DNA from: Streptomyces sp. NBC_00286
Lineage (GTDB): Bacteria; Actinomycetota; Actinomycetes; Streptomycetales; Streptomycetaceae
Direction of reading: 5' to 3'
DNA: 64,000 bases
NCBI RefSeq assembly: GCF_036173125.1
Contig: NZ_CP108054.1
Span: forward strand, 558,001-622,000
The notes under the pieces: model-generated
Database searches by the model: none
What the model was told of the DNA's origin: nothing
What the model saw: only the letters and a program-made list of their open reading frames with translations
Translations under genes and position numbers: made by a program
Shown: one piece after another, positions 44,822 to 53,062 of the stretch
How positions within the stretch are numbered: the stretch's first letter is position 1
Layout: each line of letters starts with the position of its first letter

Positions 44822-45487
44822 ATGACAACCCCGGCGGGAATACCGGCCCGCCCGGTCCGGGTGAACGCGGTGCTCGACATGCCGCTGTCCCGGTGGCTGT
44901 GGCTGGTGAAGTGGATCCTGGTCATCCCCCACTACGTGGTGCTGTTCTTCCTCTGGATCGCGTTCACCGTGGTGAGCGTGATCGCGTTCTTCAGCATCCT
45001 GTTCACCGAGCGCTATCCGCGCGCCCTGTTCGACTTCAACCTGGGTGTGCTGCGCTGGAGCTGGCGGGTCGCGTACTACTCGTACGGCGCGTTGGGCACC
45101 GACCGATATCCACCGTTCAGCCTGGGTGAGGAGCCCGGCTACCCGGCGCGGCTGGACATCGCCTACCCCGAGCACCTCTCCCGCGGACTGGTGCTGGTCA
45201 AGTGGTGGCTACTGGCCATCCCGCACTACATCGTCGTCGGCTTCTTCCTCGGCGGCTGGCACCTCGGCTGGTGGGACGGCGGTCTCGTCGCCGTCCTGGC
45301 GGTGATCGCCGCCGTGATCATGGCCTTCACCGAGAAGTACCCGCGGAGCCTGTTCGACCTGATCCTCGGCCTCAACCGCTGGGTGCTACGGGTCGCCGCC
45401 TATGCCGCCCTGATGACGGACAACTATCCGCCGTTCCGGCTCGACATGGGCGGCACCGAACCAAGCGATGCGGAGGACCTGTCGTGA
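44822..45487 (+). CDS. DUF4389-type membrane protein
   Basis: 221 residues made of two similar halves, each with a hydrophobic segment then the block T(E)(R/K)YPR(A/S)LFDF/LxLGxxRWxxRV (TERYPRALFDFNLGVLRW and TEKYPRSLFDLILGLNRW) and a DxYPPF ending (TDRYPPFSLGEE, TDNYPPFRLDMG). This duplicated design is characteristic of DUF4389. Function unknown. GAAGGAG stands 9 bases before ATG 44822. It overlaps the next gene by 4 bases. Confidence 0.88.
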   Translation: MTTPAGIPARPVRVNAVLDMPLSRWLWLVKWILVIPHYVVLFFLWIAFTVVSVIAFFSILFTERYPRALFDFNLGVLRWSWRVAYYSYGALGTDRYPPFSLGEEPGYPARLDIAYPEHLSRGLVLVKWWLLAIPHYIVVGFFLGGWHLGWWDGGLVAVLAVIAAVIMAFTEKYPRSLFDLILGLNRWVLRVAAYAALMTDNYPPFRLDMGGTEPSDAEDLS

Positions 45488-45864
45488 TCACCGCACTCGT
45501 GGGGGCGTTCCTGATCGTGCATGGACTGCTCCACCTGGGCGTCTGGACGACGCCGGAGCAGCCCGACAAGCCGGCCCCGTTCGATCGCGGGCACTCGTGG
45601 GCGCTGGCCGCTGCCCATGTCTCCACCGCGCCGGCCAGGGCCGCGGCGCTGGCGCTCGCCTGGTACACGGCCCTCGTGTACGTCGTCGCCGGCGCCGGGG
45701 TGCTCGCGGGAAGCGAGTGGTGGCCGACGGCCGCTTTGGTGGCGGCCGCAAGCGGGCTTGCCCTCAAGGCGATCTGGTTCGACCCGTGGCTCAGCGTCGG
45801 CGTGCTGCTCGACGCGGGCGTCCTCGTCGCGCTGGCATCCAGCTGGCCCGGCTCCCTGTACTGA
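45484..45864 (+). CDS. Small four-helix membrane protein, unknown function
   Basis: 126 residues with four hydrophobic segments (ITALVGAFLIVHGLLHLGVW, AAALALAWYTALVYVVAGAGVLA, TAALVAAASGLALKAIWF, VGVLLDAGVLVALAS) and little soluble sequence. GTG 45484 shares GTGA with the DUF4389 stop, so the two are coupled and may work together. I do not recognise a named family. Confidence 0.7.
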   Translation: MITALVGAFLIVHGLLHLGVWTTPEQPDKPAPFDRGHSWALAAAHVSTAPARAAALALAWYTALVYVVAGAGVLAGSEWWPTAALVAAASGLALKAIWFDPWLSVGVLLDAGVLVALASSWPGSLY

Positions 45865-46025
45865 ACCACTGCCGCCCGCCCAGGTCATGCGGTACTACCG
45901 ACGTCCTCCACCAGGGACGCGGCATCGTCAGAAACGTACGTCTGCAGAGCGCACGGCGGCCGCGAGTGGCCGACCGTCCGCCGTTCCCGGTCCGACGTGC
46001 GGCATACGTGATGAGGGGAAGGAAC

Positions 46026-46871
46026 GTGTCCACGGCGATTGCGGTGTCCGGCCTGATCAAGGAGTTCGGCCCGACCAGGGCCCTCGACCGCCTCGACCTC
46101 ACCGTCGGCACGGGCTAAGTGCACGGCTTTCTGGGGCCGAACGGCGCCGGGAAGACGACCACCATCCGGATCCTGCTCGGGCTGCTGCGCCGAGACGGCG
46201 GGGCCGTGAGCGTGCTGGGCGGTGCCCCGTGGGCGGACGCCGTGGCGCTGCACCGCCGTCTGGCGTACGTGCCCGGCGAGGTCAATCTCTGGCCCAACCT
46301 CACCGGCGGTGAGGTGATCGACCTGCTGGGCACCCTGCGTGGCGGCCTGGATCCGGCGCGCCGCGCCGCTCTGTCCGAAGGCCCGCTGGAACCCGTCCTC
46401 GCCGCCGCGGTGAGCAGGCTGCGGTGGGCGATGAGCCACCTGCTGAACACATGGCTCGGGGCGGTCGCGCTCCTCCTGGTCTTCGCGGTGGGCATGGGGC
46501 TGGCCGCCGGACAGGGGCTGGGCGACACCCCCGCTCAGCTGCGCGCAATGACCGGAGCGGCGCTGGTACAACTGCCCGGGTTCATGGACATCGGCGGCGT
46601 CGTGATCGCGGCCACCGGACTGCTGCCGCGGTGGGCCGGCCCGGTGTCCTGGACAGTGCTCCTGGGATCCGTCCTACTCGGTCCGTTGTTCGGCCCGAGC
46701 CTGGATCTGCCGCGATGGGCCCAGAACCTGTCGCCGTTCACCCGCATACCCAAGGCACCGGCGGCCGACGTCACCGCGACTCCCCTCACGGCTCTGGTCG
46801 CGGTCTCAGTTGTCCTCGCCGTGATGGGCACGGTGTCGCTCCGCCGCCGCGACCTTGCTCTGCCGGCCTGA
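46026..46871 (+). pseudogene. ABC exporter ATPase-permease chimera with nonsense codon
   Basis: GTG 46026 opens an ABC ATPase N-terminus (GLIKEFGPTRALDRLDLTVG), interrupted by TAA at 46117-46119 where the family has a Glu codon. The frame continues with Walker A ([20 protein letters not shown]) and [20 protein letters not shown] to about 46370, then changes without a frame break into the C-terminal half of an ABC-2 type permease ([20 protein letters not shown] to [11 protein letters not shown]). The ABC signature and Walker B are missing. An internal deletion has evidently fused two adjacent genes of a drug-export type transporter. Confidence 0.8.
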
Positions 46872-46959
46872 CCCCGGGCTCTGCGGCCGACCATCGCGGC
46901 TGCGTCCGTCCTCGTCCCGGTGGAGTCCGCTGTCAGCCGGCGGTCCGCCGGCCATGGAC

Positions 46960-47646
46960 TCAACGCACCGTGATCTCACGCCCGGTGATAGCCACAGGAT
47001 CGATGCGCACCCATAGGTTGCGCTCACCGCCCGCCCATGGAGCGCTGTACGCCAGCTCCTCCAGCCGGCGTATGGCATCGGGGTCCGTCACTTCCCGGGC
47101 GGGTCCACGGACCAGCACGCTCCAGCCCTGGCTGAGCGCGTCGTCGATGCGGTCGACCTCGAAGGCGACCTGGGTTCCTGCGGCCGCCGCAGGCGTCGTG
47201 TGGGGCGCGGTGCGGAAGACGACCGCGCCGTCGATCACGCTGTAGTTGACGGGGACGATGACCGGGCCCTCGGGCGTGGACACCGCCAGGCGTCCCACGC
47301 CGTGCGTCGACAGCCGTGCCCGGCATTCCTCGGTGGTCAGCTCGTTCCACTGGGGGTGGAGGGCCGCCCGGCCGATTCCGGGCGGCAGATCGGCGTCGCC
47401 TCCGCGCAGGGCCGCGACCGTGGTCTCCAGTGCGTCGGCGAGCCTGATGAGGAGGCCGATGCCCGGCGCGGCGGTGGGCTGTTGCTCCAGGTACTGGATG
47501 TATCCGGGCGCGGTGCCCGCTCGTTCGGCCGTTTCTTCCAGGGTGAGGCCCAGTTCATCGCGTCGGTGCTCGATGCGCCTGCCGATGTCGCTGTGCGGGG
47601 ACGGCGGCCGTGTGGTCGCGCCGGTCGAGGGTGTCCGGTCGGACAT
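46960..47646 (-). CDS. XRE helix-turn-helix plus PNPOx-fold protein
   Basis: 228 residues. Residues 20-80 are an XRE-type helix-turn-helix (DIGRRIEHRRDELGLTLEETAERAGTAPGYIQYLEQ), residues 95-228 a PNPOx split barrel (LTTEECRARLSTHGVGRLAVSTPEGPVIVPVNY, VAFEVDRIDDALSQGWSVLVRG, NLWVRIDPVAITGREI). It could be a flavin-sensing regulator. The same barrel occurs without the DNA-binding domain at 32.1 kb. Six bases separate it from the upstream alcohol dehydrogenase gene, so they are probably cotranscribed. Confidence 0.9.
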   Translation of the reverse strand: MSDRTPSTGATTRPPSPHSDIGRRIEHRRDELGLTLEETAERAGTAPGYIQYLEQQPTAAPGIGLLIRLADALETTVAALRGGDADLPPGIGRAALHPQWNELTTEECRARLSTHGVGRLAVSTPEGPVIVPVNYSVIDGAVVFRTAPHTTPAAAAGTQVAFEVDRIDDALSQGWSVLVRGPAREVTDPDAIRRLEELAYSAPWAGGERNLWVRIDPVAITGREITVR

Positions 47647-47652
47647 GGTCGT

Positions 47653-48738
47653 TCACTTCCCTTGGCTGGTCGCCTTGACGGCCACGGTGTCGTGGGGCTG
47701 CCCGCCGAGGACGACCTTGAGCGCTCCGGTGACGGCGGCCTGGGCGAAGACGTCGTAGGCCTCCTCCATCTGGTTCAGGGGGAAGGTGTGCGTGACCAGG
47801 GACGATGCGGGCAGGCGGCCGGCAGCCATCATGCGCAGCAGGGTGGGCGTGGAGGATGTGTCGACCAGCCCGGTGGTGATCGTCACGTTCTTGATCCACA
47901 GGTTCTCGAGGTGCAGAGTGGCGGGTTTGCCGTGCACGCCGACGTTGGCCACATGCCCGCCGGGGCGCACCATGCGCGTGCACATCTCGAAGCTCTCCGG
48001 CACCCCTACCGCCTCGATCGCCACATCGGCGCCGAGTCCCTCGGTGAGGTCGGCGACCAGCTCTTCGGCGTCTTCGCCTGCGGCGGCGGCCACGGCGTCC
48101 GCGCCGAGTTGTTTGGCCGCCTCCAACCGGGCCGGGGCAGGGTCCACGGCGACAATCCGCTGCGGGGTGTAGAGCTGTGCCGTGGCGATCGCAGCGAGCC
48201 CGACAGGCCCCGCTCCGACCACGACGACCGTGTCTCCGGGCCGTACGCTCCCGTTGAGCACGCCCACCTCGTACGCCGTCGGGAAGATGTCGGCCAGCAG
48301 CACGGCGTCCTTGCCGTCCAGCGCGCCGGGCAGCGGATGCACGGACAGGTCCGCGTGGGGCACACGGACGTACTCGGCCTGCGTGCCGTTGATCAGATGG
48401 CCGAGGATCCAGCCTCCGCCGCCCCGGCACTGCCCGTACGCGCTCTCCTTGCAGAAGCGGCAGCGGCCGCACGCCGTGATGCACGAGACCAGCACCCGGT
48501 CACCGGGGCGGACCGTGCGTACGTCACCGCCGACCTCGACCACCTCGCCGACGGCCTCATGGCCGAGGACCGTGCCGGGGCGTACCTCTGGTACGTCTCC
48601 CTTGAGGATGTGCAGGTCCGTACCGCAGATGGTGACGGCGTCGACACGGATGATCGCGTCGGTCGCCTCCTCGATCCCAGGGTCCGGGACGTCCTCCCAT
48701 ACCGACTGTCCGGGGCCGCGAAAGACGAGTGCCTTCAT
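47653..48738 (-). CDS. Zinc-dependent alcohol dehydrogenase
   Basis: 361-residue MDR-family enzyme. Catalytic zinc ligands are Cys in VTICGTDLH, His-Glu in GHEAVGEVVEVG, and the structural zinc site is ITACGRCRFCKESAYGQC (four Cys). The NAD-binding motif is VVVVGAGPVGLAAI with an acidic residue in IVAVDPAPARL, favouring NAD. It is similar in layout to anaerobically induced Streptomyces alcohol dehydrogenases. It may regenerate NAD+ during oxygen limitation. Boxes at 48864 and 48916 lie upstream, shared with the divergent CBS gene. Confidence 0.92.
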   Translation of the reverse strand: MKALVFRGPGQSVWEDVPDPGIEEATDAIIRVDAVTICGTDLHILKGDVPEVRPGTVLGHEAVGEVVEVGGDVRTVRPGDRVLVSCITACGRCRFCKESAYGQCRGGGGWILGHLINGTQAEYVRVPHADLSVHPLPGALDGKDAVLLADIFPTAYEVGVLNGSVRPGDTVVVVGAGPVGLAAIATAQLYTPQRIVAVDPAPARLEAAKQLGADAVAAAAGEDAEELVADLTEGLGADVAIEAVGVPESFEMCTRMVRPGGHVANVGVHGKPATLHLENLWIKNVTITTGLVDTSSTPTLLRMMAAGRLPASSLVTHTFPLNQMEEAYDVFAQAAVTGALKVVLGGQPHDTVAVKATSQGK

Positions 48739-48863
48739 GACGATCCCTCTTTCCTGCTCGTCCAGCCGCGGCTTCCCATCAGGGCGGGAGTGCCGCAGGA
48801 TGACCTCTCTCGGCCGGAACGGTTCCTCAACTCCATCCTGACCGGGACAGAAGCCGCCCGCAT

Positions 48864-48877
48864 GGGCCGTTCGGCCC
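48864..48877. promoter_or_regulatory. GGGCCNNNNGGCCC box (perfect), divergent promoter
   Basis: GGGCCGTTCGGCCC, 125 bases before the leftward alcohol dehydrogenase and 114 before the rightward CBS gene. Confidence 0.75.
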
Positions 48878-48915
48878 ACGTTGCCGGGCCGAGCAGGGCC
48901 GGGCGGCCTCAGGCG

Positions 48916-48929
48916 TGGCCCACGGGCCC
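48916..48929. promoter_or_regulatory. GGGCCNNNNGGCCC box (one mismatch), divergent promoter
   Basis: TGGCCCACGGGCCC, 52 bases from the perfect box, suggesting paired binding. Confidence 0.5.
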
Positions 48930-48991
48930 CTACGAGATCCGCCCGAGCTGCCGGAAAGTGGAGAGGGGCAACGCCGAAGGAGGCAGCAGCC

Positions 48992-49696
48992 ATGCGGCAC
49001 CGCATCGTGAGCGAGCTGATGACGACGGACGTCGTGAACGTGCGGCAGGACGCGACCTTCACGGAGATCGCCAAACTGCTCGCGGCGCACGGCATCACGG
49101 CCGTTCCGGTCGTGGACGACACCGACAGGCCCCTCGGAGTGATCTCCGAGGCGGACCTCTTGCGCAAGGAGGCGAGCCGGCTCGATCCGGCCGGGCTCCT
49201 GCCTTCCCTGCGCCCAGAATCCGGCGAGCGCACCAAGGCGGACGCGACCACGGCGGAAGGGCTCATGACCAGCCCGGCCGTCGTCGCCCGCCCCGAGTGG
49301 ACGGTGGTCGAGGCCGCCCAGGCGATGGAACGGAGCCGGGTCAAGCGACTGCCGGTGGTGGACGAGTCCGGTCGGCTGATCGGCGTGGTCAGCCGCGCCG
49401 ACCTGCTGCGGGTGTTCCTGCGCGGCGACCGTACCGTCCGCGAAGAGATCACCGGGGACGTGCTGATGCGCACGCTGGGCATCCCGCCCACCGCTGTGAC
49501 CGTGCATGTCGTCGAAGGACGGGTCACCCTGCGCGGCACCGTCGAACGCAAGAGCGTCATTCCGGTCGCCTTGCGGCTGTGCAGAAGTGTGGACGGGGTG
49601 GTCGACGTCTCCGAGCACCTGGACTTCAAGGTCGACGACACCGGCAGCCCGGCCGCGGACGCCGGCTCCCCGCGTCGCGCCCAGCTCTCACCCTGA
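48992..49696 (+). CDS. CBS-pair protein with C-terminal BON domain
   Basis: 234 residues. Two CBS motifs (MTTDVVNVRQDATFTEIAKLLAAHGITAVPVVDD and MTSPAVVARPEWTVVEAAQAMERSRVKRLPVVDE) make one Bateman module that should bind adenine nucleotides; residues 155-215 form a BON domain (TVHVVEGRVTLRGTVERKS, VDGVVDVSEHLDFKVDD). AAGGAGG precedes ATG 48992. A paralogue lies at 52.3 kb. CBS proteins of this sort are classic dormancy-regulon members (for example mycobacterial Rv2626c, without BON). Confidence 0.92.
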   Translation: MRHRIVSELMTTDVVNVRQDATFTEIAKLLAAHGITAVPVVDDTDRPLGVISEADLLRKEASRLDPAGLLPSLRPESGERTKADATTAEGLMTSPAVVARPEWTVVEAAQAMERSRVKRLPVVDESGRLIGVVSRADLLRVFLRGDRTVREEITGDVLMRTLGIPPTAVTVHVVEGRVTLRGTVERKSVIPVALRLCRSVDGVVDVSEHLDFKVDDTGSPAADAGSPRRAQLSP

Positions 49697-49929
49697 AGGC
49701 GGGCGGGACGCGGCACGGGGCCCGACGGGCGCCGGGCCGCATCCAAGGACATCGCCGAATGCTGCACTCCCAGCAGGAGGACACAAGGCGCAGGAGCTTG
49801 CCCGGCCAAGCCATGGGTGGCACCGGGGCCTGCTCCACACACGCGGCGCGCCCAAGCGAGCGGAACGACAGCCTCGTCATCCGCGTCCGGCCGGGCGGTC
49901 GGCAGCCGCGCCCAAACGGCACCTCAAGG

Positions 49930-49943
49930 GGGCCAAGCGCCCC
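49930..49943. promoter_or_regulatory. GGGCCNNNNGGCCC box (one mismatch)
   Basis: GGGCCAAGCGCCCC, centred in a 20-base near-palindrome (49926-49945). Confidence 0.4.
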
Positions 49944-50037
49944 TTCCGCCCATCCCAGTCATGGCTTTTCGAACGGTGATGCCGTGTCTCCCCCGCTACC
50001 TCACCGCAGATCGTCATGGGTTGGACCGTGCTCGGTA

Positions 50038-50051
50038 GGGCTGAACGGCCC
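50038..50051. promoter_or_regulatory. GGGCCNNNNGGCCC box (one mismatch)
   Basis: GGGCTGAACGGCCC, 134 bases before the Rv1733c-like gene; identical to the site before the SulP gene. Confidence 0.6.
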
Positions 50052-50185
50052 ATCACGGAATATCAGTTGGCCCCCAAACGGCCCCATGCACGCTGCCTGG
50101 CAGGCCCATGTGTCGTGCCATCCCCGAATGCCACCGTTCTCACAGGGCCGATGACCTGACAGTGCCCATGAGGAGGTGCGGACCG

Positions 50186-50770
50186 ATGCGCAGGGACACT
50201 CGTACGAAGCAGAGGCTGTGGCGGTGGCGGAGCAATCCCCTGCGACGACGCGACGACGCCGTCGAGGCATGGATCGTGCTGGCCGTGTGGACGGGCATCG
50301 CGCTGGGCGGCACGCTCGCCGGCCTGGTCGCGGGGCACGCCGTCGCCGAGTCCTTCGCACAGCAGCGCGCCGGGCGGCACTCCGTCCCGGCGGTGCTCCT
50401 TGAGAACACCCCGGCAGTCTTCGTGACGGAGGCGGGACCCAGCCGCCAGCAGGTCCGCGCCAAGGTCCGCTGGACCGCCGCGGACGGCTCCACACACATC
50501 GGTAAGGCCAAGGTGGACACCGGGCACAAGACCGGTTCGAAGGTCCGGGTCTGGATGGACAGTCGGGGGCAACTCACGTCGGAGCCGGCGACTGCCGCCC
50601 AGGCCACCGTGTTCGCGGGCTACGCGGCCACCGCAGCCGCACTCGGGGTCGGCGGCGTGACGTACGCGGTCGGTCGCATCGCACGAGGGCGGCTGGACCG
50701 GCGGCGCATCGACCAGTGGGGCCGGGAGTGGGACCAGGTCGGACCGCAGTGGATTCGCAAGACCACCTGA
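50186..50770 (+). CDS. Rv1733c-family two-helix membrane protein
   Basis: 194 residues. A basic N-terminus (QRLWRWRSNPLRRRDDAVEAW) leads into a first membrane segment, followed by an extracytoplasmic domain with VPAVLLENTP, VRAKVRWTAADGSTHIGKAKVDTGHKTGSKVRVWMDSRGQ, and a second membrane segment near residue 150. This arrangement fits the actinobacterial Rv1733c family, whose mycobacterial founder belongs to the DosR regulon. Function unknown. AGGAGGT 8 bases before ATG 50186 decides the start over ATG 50168. Confidence 0.85.
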   Translation: MRRDTRTKQRLWRWRSNPLRRRDDAVEAWIVLAVWTGIALGGTLAGLVAGHAVAESFAQQRAGRHSVPAVLLENTPAVFVTEAGPSRQQVRAKVRWTAADGSTHIGKAKVDTGHKTGSKVRVWMDSRGQLTSEPATAAQATVFAGYAATAAALGVGGVTYAVGRIARGRLDRRRIDQWGREWDQVGPQWIRKTT

Positions 50771-50885
50771 GCCACAACCGGTTGGCCATGACAGAGGGCT
50801 GACCGGCCCTGGCGGGCACGACCCGGCGGCGGAGGCCGAGAAGCACCACAGCGAGTTCCGCTACGGCACGCTCACCCACGCGCTC

Positions 50886-51770
50886 CGGCTGCCGACCAGG
50901 ATGGCCTGGAGCACCGCAGCCCTACTACAAGAACAAGATCCGCCCCACCCCGAACAGCGGACAACGGTGTCCTGCCGACTGGCTCGTGCCTCCGTCCTCT
51001 CGCAGTGAGCCGACACTCCCTGTCGCAGAGACCGCGTATGGCCCGCCGCGGCACGACGGCGGGCCATACGCGTGTGCGTGACCGCGCTCGTGAGGAACAG
51101 GACGACCGCGGCGGGAGCGGCGGCAGCCGCCGGCCGGCCCGCTCCGTTCTCGGGCCCGGCGGCCAGTACGAGGGACGCGGCGGCCACGCCCGCGACCAGC
51201 CCGGAGCCGAAGGGGCGGCGAAAATGCTCCGGGAGCGGTCCGGGCCGATCAGGGGCGGACGGTGACACAGCGCCGCCCATCGAGCGGCCTCTCGCACCTC
51301 GCGCCGGTGCTGCACGGTCACGCGTGCCCGGAAGCCGGCCGTGACGGCGGCGCCTGCGACAGCCGTGGCACACGGCATCCACCACGCCTCGGCCACGAGC
51401 AGTTGCGCGGCGATGGCCCCGGCCGTGACCCAGCCGCACAAGCAGGCCACCGCGGCGGTACGGCGGGAGTCAGGGCGGTCAGCTCCCGCCCACAGGCCGA
51501 CGAGTGCGGGTATGTACCAGACATAGCCAGAGACGGTCACCACTGCGACGCCCAGCGCCAACGGCTTCCCGTACTTGGCGGTCTGCCAGACGTCGTAGAA
51601 GGTAGAAGAACGGCAGGATCGACAGGCCCAGCAGGAACGCCCCCGATGCTGGACAAAGCGCTGAGGGCGGTGAAGCCGTCGGCGGCCGCGATCACCAGCG
51701 GGATGAGGGCCTGGCCCACCACCGAGGCGGTCAGCTGGGTCCCGGACCGGGGAACCCGGCCCGGGACAGC
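50886..51770 (-). pseudogene. Broken multi-pass membrane protein
   Basis: Read leftward, hydrophobic segments continue across at least three frames: LTASVVGQALIPLVIAAADGF, then FLLGLSILPFFY, then LALGVAVVTVSGYVWYIPAL and VACLCGWVTAGAIAAQLLVA, later SGLVAGVAAASLVLAAG. One break is clear: near 51596-51609 the DNA repeats CTTCTAC, turning FFYDVWQTAKYGKP into a frameshift; a second break falls near 51240. A once intact membrane protein of unknown function has decayed. The hairpin at 51033-51072 lies inside its lower part. Confidence 0.6.
51033..51072. terminator. Perfect 16-bp inverted repeat
   Basis: CGCGTATGGCCCGCCG (51033-51048), 8-base loop, CGGCGGGCCATACGCG (51057-51072). It may end transcription from either side. 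Confidence 0.55.
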
Positions 51771-51777
51771 TCGGCGT

Positions 51778-52287
51778 TCAGCTCTTCTCCAGTGCCCCCA
51801 CCAACTCTTCGGCGACACGCGTCGCCCATGCCTCGATCTCGGGGAAGTTCCGGAAGTCGCCGCCCTTTCCGTTCTTCAGGATCATCCGGGCGACCCACCC
51901 CTTCGCGCCCTCCTCCAGGCAGCCGCCGAAGGTGACGTGCCCCCTGGCGTCGAGCTGGACCATGGCCTTCTTCACGCCGGGCACCGGCGGGATGTCCCGC
52001 TCCGAGGCTGTCGCGTCGAGCGGGCCGCTGCTGAACAGCCACACGGGGCGTTCGGCCAGCTCGCGGTGGTGTCGGCGCACAAACCGGCGGGCGTCCTTGT
52101 GCCAGCGTCCGGCGTACAGTGCGCCGCCGACCACGACGGCGTCGTACGACGTCACGCGCGCGACCGAGCCGGCCGGCAGCGCCTCGCTGGTGAAACCCTC
52201 CTTGCGCAGCACCGCGGCCACGGCCTCGGCGATCTGCGCGGTCGATCCGTTCGTCGTCCCGTAGGCGACCAGCACGTTGCCGGTCAT
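51778..52287 (-). CDS. Flavodoxin-domain protein
   Basis: 169 residues with the FMN phosphate loop VAYGTTNGSTAQIAEAVA at the N-terminus, VVVGGALYAGRWHKDARRFV and LFSSGPLD, the layout of HemG-like/flavodoxin_5 proteins. It may act as an oxygen-independent oxidoreductase or electron carrier. It is the last gene of a leftward unit with the CBS-BON and acyl-CoA synthetase genes (31 bases after the CBS gene). Confidence 0.9.
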   Translation of the reverse strand: MTGNVLVAYGTTNGSTAQIAEAVAAVLRKEGFTSEALPAGSVARVTSYDAVVVGGALYAGRWHKDARRFVRRHHRELAERPVWLFSSGPLDATASERDIPPVPGVKKAMVQLDARGHVTFGGCLEEGAKGWVARMILKNGKGGDFRNFPEIEAWATRVAEELVGALEKS

Positions 52288-52318
52288 GACGGTTCGCCTC
52301 CTCTCATTTCACATCACT

Positions 52319-53050
52319 TCACAGTTTGCGCAGCCAGTCGTCGGCGACACCGTGCAGTGCCTGCTCGCCGGGCTGGAGACGGGCGTCGTCCAGCCGATGG
52401 GTGAGCTTGTCGACGACGGCGACGACACCGTCGATCTGTCGGGTCATGGAGACGGCGATCTCCGTCTCGCTCTTACGTTCCATGTGGCCGTCGAGCGTGA
52501 CCACGCCCTCCACCACGGAGACGTCGATGCTGCGTGGCGCCAGCCACAGTGTCCGTATCAGTACCTCGTCGATGACCTCGCTGCGGATCTCCGCGTCGGG
52601 CCGCAGGAAGACCTGGAGCAGGTCGCGGCGGGTGACGATGCCGACGAGCCGGTGCTCCTCGTCGAGGACGGGCAGCCGTTCGATGTGGTGCTGTGCCATG
52701 GTGCGGGCGGCCTCGACGATGCTGTCGCCGGCATGGATCGTGACGGGCGGCTCGCTCATCAGCTGTCCTGCCGTGCGGGCCCTGGCCTTGACGGCCCGTT
52801 TCCGGCCCTCCTGAGTCAGCCGGGCGAACGGGAAGCGCTTCTTCGGCGCGTACGGGTCGGGGATCTCGGCCTGCCGTACCAGCAGGTCCGTCTCGGAGAT
52901 GACGCCGATGACCTTCTCGTCGTCATCGACCACGGGCAGTCCGCTGATGCGGTGCCGGCCGAGCAGCCGGGCCACCTCCTTGAACGGGGTGCCGTACGTG
53001 GCACGGACGACCTCCGTGGTCATCACGGAGCCGATCTTGTTGTGCTTCAT
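52319..53050 (-). CDS. CBS-pair protein with C-terminal BON domain
   Basis: 243 residues, paralogue of the 49-kb protein. CBS1: MTTEVVRATYGTPFKEVARLLGRHRISGLPVVDDD; CBS2: MSEPPVTIHAGDSIVEAARTMAQHHIERLPVLDEE; BON: VSVVEGVVTLDGHMERKSETEIAVSMTRQIDGVVAVVDKL. A basic insert KKRFPFARLTQEGRKRAVKAR separates the two CBS motifs. It lies 12 bases after the GNAT-acyl-CoA synthetase gene, so nucleotide sensing may be coupled to that enzyme. Confidence 0.92.
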   Translation of the reverse strand: MKHNKIGSVMTTEVVRATYGTPFKEVARLLGRHRISGLPVVDDDEKVIGVISETDLLVRQAEIPDPYAPKKRFPFARLTQEGRKRAVKARARTAGQLMSEPPVTIHAGDSIVEAARTMAQHHIERLPVLDEEHRLVGIVTRRDLLQVFLRPDAEIRSEVIDEVLIRTLWLAPRSIDVSVVEGVVTLDGHMERKSETEIAVSMTRQIDGVVAVVDKLTHRLDDARLQPGEQALHGVADDWLRKL

Positions 53051-53062
53051 GGCTGTTCCTCC

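Larger units (their letters stand above)
49697..50185. other. Spacer upstream of the Rv1733c-like gene
   Basis: 489 bases without a convincing gene. It contains boxes at 49930-49943 and 50038-50051. Confidence 0.6.

Noticed and set aside
47200..50154. 984-residue rightward open frame
   Set aside because: It crosses three genes with clear motifs on other frames or strands and shows no domain of its own.
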